Notes: generated by a model not told the origin, from the letters alone. Shown: positions 1-9,881, counted from the stretch's first letter. The stretch: 64,000 bases of DNA from Daedaleopsis sinensis (GCA_033807695.1 CM066307.1:248001-312000); one strand, 5' to 3'. Numbers and translations are program-made.

Positions 1-311
1 ACACCTTCAGTGGGGTTGAAGTTGTGGAACAAGGTCGCCGTGATCTGGGCGAAGCAACCATAACGGATGGCGAGGTAGAAGAAGCTTTGGAGGGTCAAAC
101 GCCTCTGGCTCCACACCATCCGGACCTCCGTGGGAAGTGTGAGAAGATAGTCGTAGTAGAACAAACCTATAGCATAATGCATGATTAGACCCAATAACTG
201 GAAGTGATGGAGAAACGAGTCGGGTGACGTACAGTAGCTAGCAACCTGCGTTCGGCTGTTGACGTTGATAAACGACGCTGCAACTCCAACCCACTGGTCG
301 CGATTTACCAT
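1..311 (-). CDS. DUF6533-domain membrane protein, 5' part
   Basis: The minus strand from an ATG at 311 encodes MVNRDQWVGV and runs off the left edge of the window. A 66-nt intron (167-232) with a good GTACGT donor, a CTAAT branch-like site and an ATAG acceptor joins two exons in frame. The joined protein has the block YYDYLLTLPTEVRMVW followed by a hydrophobic stretch. That block is the hallmark of the DUF6533 N-terminal segment in a large family of Agaricomycete multi-span membrane proteins of unknown function. Reading through the intron is also open, so the splice is inferred from the better family match. The C-terminal membrane spans lie outside the window. The gene is divergent from gene A. 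Confidence 0.7.
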   Translation of the reverse strand, partial: MVNRDQWVGVAASFINVNSRTQVASYCTSPDSFLHHFQLLGLIMHYAIGLFYYDYLLTLPTEVRMVWSQRRLTLQSFFYLAIRYGCFAQITATLFHNFNPTEG

Positions 312-663
312 GACTGAGAGTAGACGGGACTGAATGTTCAGGTGCGGACCAGATGCACAAGTAGGAGCTCTCGAATGGGAATAACCTCATGAGTCGGTCC
401 CAAAGAGTCCGTATTCCCGTTATTCCCGCGCTCCAGCGCTTCCGCGGGGATCCCCGGGGGCAAGCGCTCGGGCGTCGGCCTCAGGCGCCCTAGCACATTT
501 CACAGTGCCCCGCCTCCATGTCAGGCCTAAGCCGAACAGAGGGTGGGGGCGGTCGGTGTGAACCAGCTGAGCAACCCTGGCCTTCTTGAACCAAGTCTAC
601 GTCTACCGCGCTACCCTCTATTATACGTCTACCACTCTACCTGTATTGTCCTCCGAGATCACT
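312..663. other. Intergenic region between two divergent genes
   Basis: No coding signal is seen between the DUF6533 start and the preferred start of gene A. A GC-rich stretch lies at about 415-500. It presumably holds both promoters, but no clear TATA box is visible. Confidence 0.5.
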
Positions 664-2214
664 ATGGCTACTAGTTCTACCCCTCTCTCCTGGCAGCCTA
701 CACTCACATTTGTGGATCAAAAACGATGTGCCAACCGCGGTTGCAAACACACGAAGGTCTCCGCAAAGTGTACCAAGGGGCTGTGTTCCATGTGCTGCGT
801 AATTCTCCTAGATGCCTGCAGCTACCCTTCCCATGATCGCAAGCGCACTCAAGAGCATGCTGCTAGAATGTCCCAACCGAAGCTACATGGTCCATGGTCC
901 GTCATGCACCCGCTGCCCGCAGACATACCCAACACGAACCGTATCAGGCTACTGGCCCCGAGCCCTCCTGCATCCCAGTTCGCCGAAACCCCGCCTTTCT
1001 CCCAGCTTCCCCCATCCCCTCAGCCCTCAGCAGCGGGTGCCACTCAGGGCCCTGGACTGTCCACTTTTGAGCTTGACCCCATCCTGCTAGACTCCCCCAC
1101 ACACTCGACAGAGCTCAACGCTTCTGGTGAGCGGCGCCATCGCAAACCGTTCAAAGATGGCGATTGGAAGACTAGCTGGATGTGTCAAGAGGCAGATCGC
1201 CGCCGTCGCGACGAAGCCGAGATTCTTCGCCGCGAGAATGTCATTGCAATGAGACAATCCTGTCGGCTAGCTTACTGGGGCGACAATGCTGATCCAGTCC
1301 CTCTGCGCACCACAATCGACTATATTCTGACTTGGCCAACGTTCGCACTTTCACAGGCTCCCGAGATCCTGGCTCTCCTCGATGTCTCTGCAGATGACTA
1401 CATCGACACCTATGTAGTCGCGTCACGCTACTGGGAGGCACAGAAGATGTCGAAACCGTTTCAGCTGGTCACTGGGCAACTTCTCCTGTTCAGACGGCGG
1501 GGTGTCACGACGTGCAACGGCATTGATGCAGTGATAGGCGAAGCCGTTGGTGAGCAGTCCATCCAGCCCCACCCCACACCACCAACACTGGCAGTCACCG
1601 TTGTTGCACCCAAACCTCAACGCGGCAAGCGCAGGCTGGACGTGCTTGCGTACGATGACTCGGAGCGTTCGAGGGCCTCCCCACGGTATTCACTGTCGCA
1701 CACAACCACCAACACCGCTGTCTCCTTATTATCCCCCGACATCCTTTCTCCCACCGTGTCTCTCTCATCCGCTACTAGTTCCTATGACAACATGTCCCCT
1801 AGTCCAGCTACGACCCCACGACCCATCTCTCCTGTCTCAACGACAACAGCGACAGTCGGCCTGGGCCTCCCCGGCTGGGATACACACAATCTCACAGTAC
1901 ACATTCCACCCCGAGCTCGCTGGCCAGATGAGTTCTACGCCTGTGATGTTGCCAACGGCTTTTACCTCATCGCACGCAAGATCACCCGAGCCTGTAACGG
2001 CAGCCGCAAGACGACCATCTCCAAGACCGCAATGTTCGCTGAAGTCTTCCCTGGAGTGCCGTTTGCGCCCTCGACGTTCTACGCTAACTGGAAATTCTGG
2101 ACTGATTGCACAGAGCAGGAGCGCTATGACCTTGCACACACCCCACGCACACAGGACGGACGATGGAAGCTATGTCGGCAGCATTTGCATTCGTGGACCT
2201 CACGTACACGCTAG
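664..2214 (+). CDS. Gene A: cysteine-cluster protein of the CxC cassette
   Basis: This is a single open frame of 516 codons from the chosen ATG at 664 (MATSSTPLSW). The frame is open further upstream to 586, but that extension looks non-coding. Near the N-terminus (about residues 22-57) is a Cys/His cluster with C22, C27, C36, C41, C44, C45, C52 and H57, which probably binds metal. A low-complexity Pro/Ser/Thr-rich region and a basic segment follow. The C-terminal 100 residues (from about PRARWPDEFY) look globular. The cluster resembles one in gene B, so A and B probably belong to one family of transposon-associated Basidiomycota proteins. The function is unknown; nucleic-acid binding is an inference. 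The 3' part from 1908 onward is duplicated at 9132. Confidence 0.65.
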   Translation: MATSSTPLSWQPTLTFVDQKRCANRGCKHTKVSAKCTKGLCSMCCVILLDACSYPSHDRKRTQEHAARMSQPKLHGPWSVMHPLPADIPNTNRIRLLAPSPPASQFAETPPFSQLPPSPQPSAAGATQGPGLSTFELDPILLDSPTHSTELNASGERRHRKPFKDGDWKTSWMCQEADRRRRDEAEILRRENVIAMRQSCRLAYWGDNADPVPLRTTIDYILTWPTFALSQAPEILALLDVSADDYIDTYVVASRYWEAQKMSKPFQLVTGQLLLFRRRGVTTCNGIDAVIGEAVGEQSIQPHPTPPTLAVTVVAPKPQRGKRRLDVLAYDDSERSRASPRYSLSHTTTNTAVSLLSPDILSPTVSLSSATSSYDNMSPSPATTPRPISPVSTTTATVGLGLPGWDTHNLTVHIPPRARWPDEFYACDVANGFYLIARKITRACNGSRKTTISKTAMFAEVFPGVPFAPSTFYANWKFWTDCTEQERYDLAHTPRTQDGRWKLCRQHLHSWTSRTR

Positions 2215-2393
2215 TTAGATTGTCCCTAATTTGTATTCACTCTATATACCAACACCAACCATCTGTTATTTACTATAACGTGCTCCCTCCAACGCACTCT
2301 ATAATGTGCTCTCAAGCAATCTCTCCCCATAGCAAAGACGAAGGTTCAGCCTGTGACCTCATAGAGGTGGAGTGATGTCACTGACATCGCTCA

Positions 2394-2408
2394 TATTATA
2401 TATATAAA
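2394..2408 (+). promoter_or_regulatory. TATA box, probable gene B promoter
   Basis: An AT-rich run ending TATATATAAAC stands out in otherwise GC-rich sequence about 250 bp upstream of the gene B start. A TGATGTCA (CRE-like) octamer lies just upstream at 2373-2380. An identical copy is at 9618-9632 in the duplicated unit. Confidence 0.45.
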
Positions 2409-2657
2409 CTGGTGCTCCGACCGACCTCTCCTTTCCTCCTCCCACTTTGACTACTCTCCTTTCCCCATCCACTGCGCGACTCCCTCTTGCCTCCCACATA
2501 TATTCTCACACATACTCACTCGCCTGCACACACCATCTCTGGCTGCGACACCCACTCCGCACACATTCTCTTGCTACCCACCCCACAAGTGCTTGCAATA
2601 GCGCATACAACCACTCGCATACACTCACCCACACCTCCGCTGCACTGCTCCGTGGCT

Positions 2658-4080
2658 ATGACCCCTTCACCTTCGCAACTACGCACATCCGCCAAACGAT
2701 GGGGCCCACTCGTTCAGGACGCATGGAAGTGCGACCTTTGCCCGGCCTTGTGCAAACCCCAACTGTGTCGGTCAGATGACAAGGGGAATCGAGGGCGATC
2801 GTTCGTTGTGGTAAGCATCATCAGTTCATGAAAGTATTAGTATATGCTCCAGCTCCCCATCTCCACTACAGTGTCACCCCCGGAATGAGCATGGTAAGGC
2901 GGTTCACAGTGTCTTCTTCCGTTGGTGCAACTTCGCTGTACAAGACATGTCCCAGTCACCCGTGTATCTATCGCCGGAACCGTCTGACACCCAGGCCACC
3001 ATCGTGAACACCCAGTCTTCTCCCATGTCTGGCCTCTCTAAGAAGGCCTCGTGTGGTTTTGGGCCCTGCACGTTCAAGATCGCAAAGACTTGCCCCCGGG
3101 GTATGTGCAGCTCGCACTGCGCCCTCGCTGGTGGCTGTGACCTGCACCCTAGGGTGCCTGACGAGCTATTCACATCATTACTCGACATCCGCTTCGCCTC
3201 AAACCTGCATGCACCCGGCCCGCATACACCAGACCCCCTTCCTACCTCCGCGTCACTCCCAGTGTCGCCCGATGGTGATGACCAGGAGTGGGCCGGTCTC
3301 TCCCAAGCCGTCATAGCCTCCCTCCACGGTACACCGCCTGCCGTAAGTCCCAACACCGAGTGGACGGACTTCTCGCTGGCACTCGAGTCTTCGTTGGAAG
3401 ACAGTTACCCCAGTCTCAAACGCCCGCGTACCTCCTCTGTTGTCGGCCGTAGGCTATCCACTGGCAGACGACATGCGAAGAAACTCAAGGTCGTCAGCCC
3501 GAGCGCTGTCAACTCGCGCGGGATCCTGGCTTGTCTCCAACCTGCTCACGTCCCATGTGACGAATGCTACATCTCATCGGGTGACGACGAGAGCACCGCC
3601 CTGTACTCTGAGATCCGCACGAACATCGACCAACTCAAAAGACTGTTAGCTACCGTGGAGGCAAACTCCCCCAAGGGCTCGCCCCCACCGTCCTCTCGCT
3701 CTCTCTGGAATCTGCCTTATGACTTTCCGGTTCTCTCGCCTCTGGGCTCCCCTGTTACCGAGTCTCTCGCGCGCACTCAAACTCGCACCAGGCTGGCATC
3801 TAGTAGACCTGGCAGCTCGCAGCCGTCGACGTCATCCTCAAGCTCGACGCAGCCTTCAACGTCGTCCTCAAGCTCGAGCTCCAGCGTTATCGACCTCACA
3901 CTTGATGACGACACGTTGAGTGATGAGGAGTCATTCTTATCAGACATCGCAAGTCTCCAACGTCCGATGCTTGCGCTACCCGCCAGGACCAAGGTCAAGC
4001 TTGAGGCCGTCGACATCGACCTCACGCTGGACGATGATGACATGTCACCAGCATGGAAAGGCAAGGGAAGGATGTGGTAG
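2658..4080 (+). CDS. Gene B: GRF-like zinc finger, Cys cluster and SUMO-interaction-like motifs
   Basis: Two exons, 2658-2810 and 2872-4080, are joined across a 61-nt intron and give 453 aa. The splice restores a GRF-like zinc finger spanning the junction. It has C25-D-L-C28, then NRGRSFVV, C52 and HSVFFRWCNF (C70), resembling the GRF pattern of paired Cys, GRxF, Cys and FFxW. Residues 112-144 carry a second Cys/His cluster like that of gene A. After a Ser-rich stretch, the C-terminus has two hydrophobic-acidic motifs, VIDLTLDDD (about 390) and VDIDLTLDDDD (about 431). Both look like classic SUMO-interaction motifs. GRF fingers typically bind single-stranded nucleic acid. A SUMO-linked nuclear role is inference. 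Starting at the Met at 2947 would lose the GRF finger. Confidence 0.65.
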
Positions 4081-4231
4081 ATTCATCGTTGTCGTGGTAC
4101 AGACTACCTGTAGATCACAGCCTATGTTGTCGACTCTGTTGTTATGAATCATCGAACCTGTTCTAGTATACAACACTGCACGTCCGAATACAAAGTCTTC
4201 GCCAAATACTGTCTATGTCTGAATACATACA

Positions 4232-6639
4232 CTATCGATAACCGACCTCGACATTGGCCTGCGCCTCAAGCTTTGCACGTGTGAGCTGGTTCTTCAGCTT
4301 GATCATCTCATCTAAGAAAAACTCGTACTTGACCGCTGACATCTCGCGCACAATAGCCCGATAACCTCCAAACCAAACATTCGTCTGTTCGGCAATCGAC
4401 GTGTTGAAGAACCAAGTCTTGCCGTCCTCTCCGAGGAGCTCAGGAAAATTGTGCGGGTTGCAGTGCACGGAACAAGCCTCGTCGGACTTCTTGTGTTTGC
4501 ATTTCCAATGGAACACATCGACGGGAAGGCCAATCCTCCTTGACATGCGGTCGCCGATGTGCTCAAGGTGCTTGAACATGGAACAGCCGTTGTCGAAGAC
4601 AAGAATGCCAGGTTCGTCTTCGATATTCTGAAACTTAGTCCGGATGGACTCCTGTTCCAACAGCGATGTAAGCATACATAGCCCAACAATGAGAGCGAGT
4701 ACATGCGCTCACCGCGACATGACGCACGGTCTCAGACCCTGCATACGTCTCCCGAATGACCACCGTGCCGCACGGCCGAACGAACAGCTGTTCGTTGTGT
4801 GTGCGGTTGCGCCCGAACATCGCACGGAGAAAGCGATTGCCATCCGGGGGCTTGTCCTCGCACACGACACCAGCTGCATCGCCATTGGCAGGTGGAGGGG
4901 ATCCGATGCTGGTATCGACGCTCGTGGTGATGACTCCCGGTTCGTTCAACGCAAGCGGGGCACCGATGCTGGTATCGACGCTCGTGGCGATGACTCCCGG
5001 TTCGTTCAACGCAAGCGGTGCACCAGCATCCTTGGAATGTGAATCGAAGTCGGTCTCGAGGGCGAGAGGGGGAGGATGGTCAGGGTCAAAGTCGGCGAGC
5101 TCCGTAACACTGTCGCGCAAGGCCAACATCGCGTCAGCACCCACACCCGAGGCCGACATGGATGCACTCGAGGCCAGCGAGCCAGGGAGGGTGGCGAGAT
5201 CCAACTCGACAACCTCGTCCACCGGAGCTGTGGCGTTGAAAGCATCCTCTGGCTGGCCCACCCGACAGCGGCCCAGACGCTGCTGCATGTGAAATGCTGC
5301 CTTCCCCTTGATATTGTGGTGTTCTTCAAGCGCGCGATGCGCCGCGATATGGCAAGTACGGAACCCGAGCTCAGACGGTGTGCTGCACCCCGCTACGACG
5401 CACTCCGCCTCCTTGCCCTCGTGTCCCCGACAAAACCGATGCTTCGTGGTTGGAAGGGCCCCCTTGCAGTGGCGCACACCACAGCTGGGACGTCCCATCT
5501 GAATGCCATCACATACAAGAACATCCACATACGCTGAGTGCGAGAAATTAGAACACAACTGGCACAAACACAAGGGAAAACGTACAGTCGGACCCATCCG
5601 GCTCCTTGAACTTTCGGTAGCACTTCGAGCACCAATGCCGGAACTCAGGCTGGCCCGCGCACTGCATGAACGTGTTTCGAATTTCCATAGCCTCGGTAAA
5701 GCGATCACACTGGAGGCCCGAGTGCGGCACTGTAAGGGCGTAGTGACGATCGGCGGCGTCACGGAGGAGCGCGAGGAGGGTGAATCCATCCCACACCTCC
5801 TCTGTGCGGAGCCTGTGTGCAGCGACTAAGCGATCAGGCCCGTCGAGACCCGACAAGGCCTCGTGGTATATATGGGCCGCGTTCGTGGCCGACGTCCAGG
5901 AGAGAAGGGAAAGAGTGGTGAAAAGGACCAGGACACGGTACTCGATGAACGAGTGTTCTGAAACCTGCATGTACTCAGGATGGCCAGAGTAGTAAGTGCG
6001 GATGTCTTGATGAACGGCGTAGTTATTGTGATAAGTTGTCTGGCAATCTAATCGCTGCTAGTCAGCCTATGATACTGCAGCGAGCACACAGACGTACCAT
6101 AACAGTAAAGATGAACAGAATACGCCTCCCGGACCCCCTTGTCGAGTGTAAATACAGATACAACGTTCATCTCTTTGCGAGACCGTAGAAGGCGCTTCCC
6201 AGGGCAGTAAGACCTATCACATGTACGTGTGGGGGGGAACAACATCATGCCAGCTGCATCGTATCACTATATTATGTACTAACCGTGCTGAACAAACAAA
6301 CTCACCACGCTTGGCCTCATCCTCCAACACCCCAAGTACGCGAGGCGACACATCCGCAGCAAGGATGGATTCCCCTTCAACCCATACAGCGATCCCGAAG
6401 GCCGCCCACAAGTGCCTGATGTCGCTCTGCTGAACACCGAGGCGCTTCGAAATGAACTGAGTAGTAGTTGGGTCGAGTTCTTGCGGGACATGTGCTGGGT
6501 CGTAAGAGGGCGGTTGAGCGTGGATGATTGCAGGGACCAACTCTGTCGTGAGGCGGAGGAAGGCAACAACCATCGTGAGGGAGGTTCGAAGGCGTATGTC
6601 CTCAGGAAGGTTTGCATAGACCGTCTCAAGAGATATCAT
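4232..6639 (-). CDS. Gene C, copy 1: CxC5/CxC6 cysteine-cluster protein with transposase-like C-terminus
   Basis: Exons complement(4232-4651, 4713-5533, 5586-6047, 6098-6253, 6306-6639) join in frame with introns of 50-61 nt and give 730 aa starting MISLETVYANLP. The middle contains RHWCSKCYRKF and then a Cys/His-rich block with DGIQMGRPSCG, HRFCRGH and CVVAGC. These match the CxC5 and CxC6 like cysteine clusters associated with KDZ transposases. The C-terminal domain has ILVFDNGCSMFKHL, DVFHWKCKHKKSDE, CNPHNFPELLGEDGK and NTSIAEQTNVWFGGY, a transposase-like block typical of this family. Exon 4 carries a 60-bp internal direct repeat. Family membership is well supported. Whether it moves DNA, or is a domesticated or accessory factor, cannot be told from sequence. 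Confidence 0.8.
4903..5022. repeat. Two tandem 60-bp units inside gene C
   Basis: Two adjacent 60-bp units (4903-4962 and 4963-5022) differ at a few bases. They encode a duplicated 20-residue segment (GAPLALNEPGVI and following) in the linker between the CxC6 block and the C-terminal domain. The length keeps frame. The same repeat is in copy 2 at 11350-11469. Confidence 0.85.
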
Positions 6640-6774
6640 CGTACAAAGAGTAAGCAGTGTAAACAGATTGTGGTAGCTAGCAGAGCACAACACGAACATG
6701 GCAGGCCTATGTGGATTACATGGAGGGTGAAGGAGACTACATCAGGAAAATATTATCACTGGTCGGACCATGTG

Positions 6775-6818
6775 CCGAATGAGCCTGCACCGTGGTAGCC
6801 CGGTGCAGGCTCATTCGG
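6775..6818. repeat. Perfect 18-bp inverted repeat (hairpin) between genes D and C
   Basis: The arms 6775-6792 and 6801-6818 are exact reverse complements (CCGAATGAGCCTGCACCG) around an 8-nt loop. It sits between the gene C start (6639) and the gene D stop (7023), both on the minus strand. It could act as an RNA hairpin in a 3' or 5' untranslated region, or be a remnant of mobile-element ends. An identical copy is at 13222-13265. Confidence 0.7.
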
Positions 6819-7022
6819 GTTTACTCGGCGGGTGAAGGAGGCGCCTATCACGGGCGTCTCCATCCGGACCGCTGGCGCCGGTGGACCGGTGGAGCGCTGG
6901 ACTGCGAGAATCACGGTTTCACGTACGTCCACGTCGGTCCTATCGCACTCTTTAAATGTAGTGTTCGAGGGTGCATTTGGGATTTGTCGATCGTGTATAG
7001 CAAATCCTAGCGAAGGCACAGC

Positions 7023-8433
7023 TCACCATGACGCGCTTCCGCGGCGCTCATGTGGCTTGTTGTCTATTCTGATGTGAGCACAGCAAGGACAAGAAGCCGG
7101 AGATACGCACCGCATCAGGGTAAACTCGTGCGTCATTGACTTTGCGCTGAGGGCCTCGCTCATATTCGGGGGATTCGGGGAACCCTCCACGAGTATCATC
7201 GTTTTCATGAGCTGCACGGTGTTATCTGGACCTATTACGGGTAGGTGCTCATCATATGTGGGGTCTGAAATGTTCTCCGTATGGCGGGCGACTATCACTG
7301 TATCGCGAGGAATCAATGCTGCATTGTGCTAAATCACAGGTTTACTTACATTTTGTACCCGTGACGAGAGGAATGCGCCCAGCGTTATCATATCCTCGAG
7401 GGAGGAGGAGGGAGAAATTGAGTTGGCGCTGCTTATCAGCTGAGCTGTACGAGGAGGAGCCACCCAGTGAGAAGAATAAACTCACTTGCTACGTCTAATC
7501 AAAGGCGGCGTCAGGATACTCCACGGGCTGCGACCGTGCGCAGAACCCATAGTGGCTATGATATGTGGTGGTCAGCGCTCGGTTGTTACGAGCCCGAACA
7601 GTTTCATTTCTCCACCATTGCATTGACATTGAAGCACAGACCGATGACACTGTCGACAACCTCCGAGGTGGGTCGGCACAAAATCCACGTTGCATATATG
7701 GGCGGCGATGCCTTTGTGCTTCTTGTTCTCATTTTTCATATACTATCCATGAGAAGTCGATTGTGACACAGTGGCAGGACCTGAGCGCCTTAGGCGGAAA
7801 GTACGTCAGTCGCCGCCTATGTAGCAGGACGTCGATCTCCTCATGACAATCGCAGTCCCCGACTGGGACCGTGTTCGCTCACAGCGCCCGATGAGTGTGC
7901 TGTAGAGGTCAAATACGGCATAAGATGCGGTGCATGCTGTGCCCACTGGGACACAATGTTTGACTCACCTTTACTGTCCGCTCAGGACCGTACTTCGACG
8001 ATCGGCATTTCGCCGCAGTCTGGCTATAAGGCGCCAGAGTGGTTACCTTCGGCTCTTCAGGCCATCTACGCGCGAGGCGACTTACATGTATGTGATCGAG
8101 AGATCAGTCGAGGAATGTATAGACACGGGGAGAACGCGCTCGCCGAATAGCCATTTCCGACAGACATTTGTCCTGTCGCCCGCCCAAACGGCATTTCTAC
8201 GATGCGCGGACTGCTCCGTCAAAGATCCTCCAGCGACCTCGTCGCTTGAGTCGTTATCACCATCGTCGTAGCTCGTCGCCAATGACTCGCATTTGATCTG
8301 CTATCACAGTCCCAGGTATTGTCCTCGCCCATCAGTATCGCATTGTCGGTGTTGTGTATCGCATCCGATGTACATAGAAATATACAAGGAGTTGCTCGTG
8401 TACCTTGATCCAAGCAGTCAGACAATCATCCAT
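7023..8433 (-). CDS. Gene D, copy 1: unrecognised multi-exon Cys-rich protein
   Basis: A chain of short exons can be built on the minus strand: 8404-8433 (MDDCLTAWIK), 8086-8297, 7969-8023, an exon ending at 7770, 7616-7711, 7486-7555, 7350-7444, 7111-7318 and 7023-7068. Frames agree across the 3' part and across the first three exons. The 5' boundary of the exon ending at 7770 is not resolved, and one implied intron (7319-7349) is only 31 nt. The middle contains a Cys/His-rich stretch, with GDCDCHEEID, then LRSCHC and GGCRQCHRSVLQCQC. I do not recognise the family. Lying upstream of gene C on the same strand with only 383 bp between them, it probably belongs to the same cassette. It could also be a decayed gene. 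The start is 27 bp past the dehydrogenase fragment's stop codon. Confidence 0.4.
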
Positions 8434-8459
8434 GAGTCGAAGTAGTAGGACTTACCTCC

Positions 8460-8765
8460 TCATGCCGTATCGGCGAGGCGCGCAACGAGCTTCGACGCGC
8501 TGACTTGGCTGTTCTTGAGCCTCTCCAGCCCACCAGGGATACCGCTCAGCCCCCCAGGCAGCACCTCCACGTTCAAAGGCTGCAAACATACACGCGACCG
8601 CCGATCAGCTCAGGCTCCTCCGAGGAGTAAACACCCCTCCGCCAACACCAAAACACTCACCCTGATCTCTCCAGATGCGAGCAGCGGCGTCAGCTCCCGA
8701 TACGCGACCTTGCCAAACTCGACGTTCATCGGGAACTGCACGACCCCATGCACCTGCACGACCGT
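8460..8765 (-). pseudogene. Orphan 3' end of the MDR dehydrogenase
   Basis: The last coding exon (8460-8579, ending in a TGA) and the 3' 105 nt of the preceding exon (8661-8765) duplicate the end of the intact dehydrogenase at 14907-16172. The match stops abruptly at 8765, where Tnp2-derived sequence begins. No promoter, cofactor-binding domain or start is present, so it cannot be a working enzyme. Confidence 0.9.
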
Positions 8766-9130
8766 TACTATCAACACGACCCGTCACGCCTGTCTGCGTG
8801 TCCATTGACCATTCACGCCCTCTTACACATCGCCGATGGCATCATTGCAGCTGGGCCTGTATGGGCCTATTGGGCATTCCCAATGGAGCGCTATTGCGGA
8901 TCTTTACAGGGCGCCATCCGAAATCGGCGGTTCCCATACGCCAGCCTGAACCGATACGTACTCGACCGCGCCCGCCTTAGTCAAATACGGATGCGCTATA
9001 GCCTTGGCGACACCTTGTCTATGATGCCACCAAATCTCCAAGGCTTCTACCGCGCAGTATGCATCCGAGGCCCACGATGTGAGTACCACTTCGACTACCT
9101 GCCACTGCACCACGTAGCAGGGTCCGTTTC
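8766..9130 (+). pseudogene. Tnp2 transposase fragment at the duplication junction
   Basis: These 365 bp appear identical to 21634-21998, part of exon 4 of the complete Tnp2 gene. They encode a segment including ALLHIADGIIAAGPVWAYW. The piece starts four bases into that exon and stops inside it, with no transposon terminus at either end. It is therefore a copied internal fragment, not an insertion. It lies exactly between duplication units 1 and 2. One extra A (9131) follows it that matches neither neighbour. Confidence 0.95.
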
Positions 9131-9131
9131 A

Positions 9132-9438
9132 ACCCCGAGCTCGCTGGCCAGATGAGTTCTACGCCTGTGATGTTGCCAACGGCTTTTACCTCATCGCACG
9201 CAAGATCACCCGAGCCTGTAACGGCAGCCGCAAGACGACCATCTCCAAGACCGCAATGTTCGCTGAAGTCTTCCCTGGAGTGCCGTTTGCGCCCTCGACG
9301 TTCTACGCTAACTGGAAATTCTGGACTGATTGCACAGAGCAGGAGCGCTATGACCTTGCACACACCCCACGCACACAGGACGGACGATGGAAGCTATGTC
9401 GGCAGCATTTGCATTCGTGGACCTCACGTACACGCTAG
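9132..9438 (+). pseudogene. Gene A, 3' fragment
   Basis: The last 102 codons of gene A are repeated here without start, Cys cluster or promoter. The frame of the preceding Tnp2 fragment reaches a stop at about 9155, so no in-frame fusion is made. The shared C-terminal domain is intact from PRARWPDEFY to the stop. Confidence 0.9.
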
Positions 9439-9881
9439 TTAGATTGTCCCTAATTTGTATTCACTCTATATACCAACACCAACCATCTGTTATTTACTAT
9501 AACGTGCTCCCTCCAACGCACTCTATAATGTGCTCTCAAGCAATCTCTCCCCATAGCAAAGACGAAGGTTCAGCCTGTGACCTCATAGAGGTGGAGTGAT
9601 GTCACTGACATCGCTCATATTATATATATAAACTGGTGCTCCGACCGACCTCTCCTTTCCTCCTCCCACTTTGACTACTCTCCTTTCCCCATCCACTGCG
9701 CGACTCCCTCTTGCCTCCCACATATATTCTCACACATACTCACTCGCCTGCACACACCATCTCTGGCTGCGACACCCACTCCGCACACATTCTCTTGCTA
9801 CCCACCCCACAAGTGCTTGCAATAGCGCATACAACCACTCGCATACACTCACCCACACCTCCGCTGCACTGCTCCGTGGCT

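Larger units (their letters stand above)
1908..8765. repeat. Segmental tandem duplication, unit 1
   Basis: This stretch matches 9132-15212 essentially base for base. The offset is 7224 up to 2999 and 6447 from 3777 onward, because unit 2 lacks 777 bp. The only difference I noticed elsewhere is C at 7786 against T at 14233. It begins inside gene A and ends inside the third exon of the dehydrogenase, so both limits lie within genes. Confidence 0.95.

Noticed and set aside
198..232. 35-nt intron alternative in the DUF6533 gene
   Set aside because: It is shorter than the other introns here and would put the conserved YYDYLLTLP block out of frame; the 66-nt intron 167-232 fits.
586..663. Upstream extension of gene A from 586
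   Set aside because: Its residues look like translated untranslated sequence (Tyr/Thr runs); the Met at 664 is directly followed by protein-like sequence.
8748..9155. Possible fusion protein of Tnp2 fragment with gene A at the duplication junction
   Set aside because: The Tnp2 frame meets a stop about 25 bp into gene A sequence, and the frames do not match.
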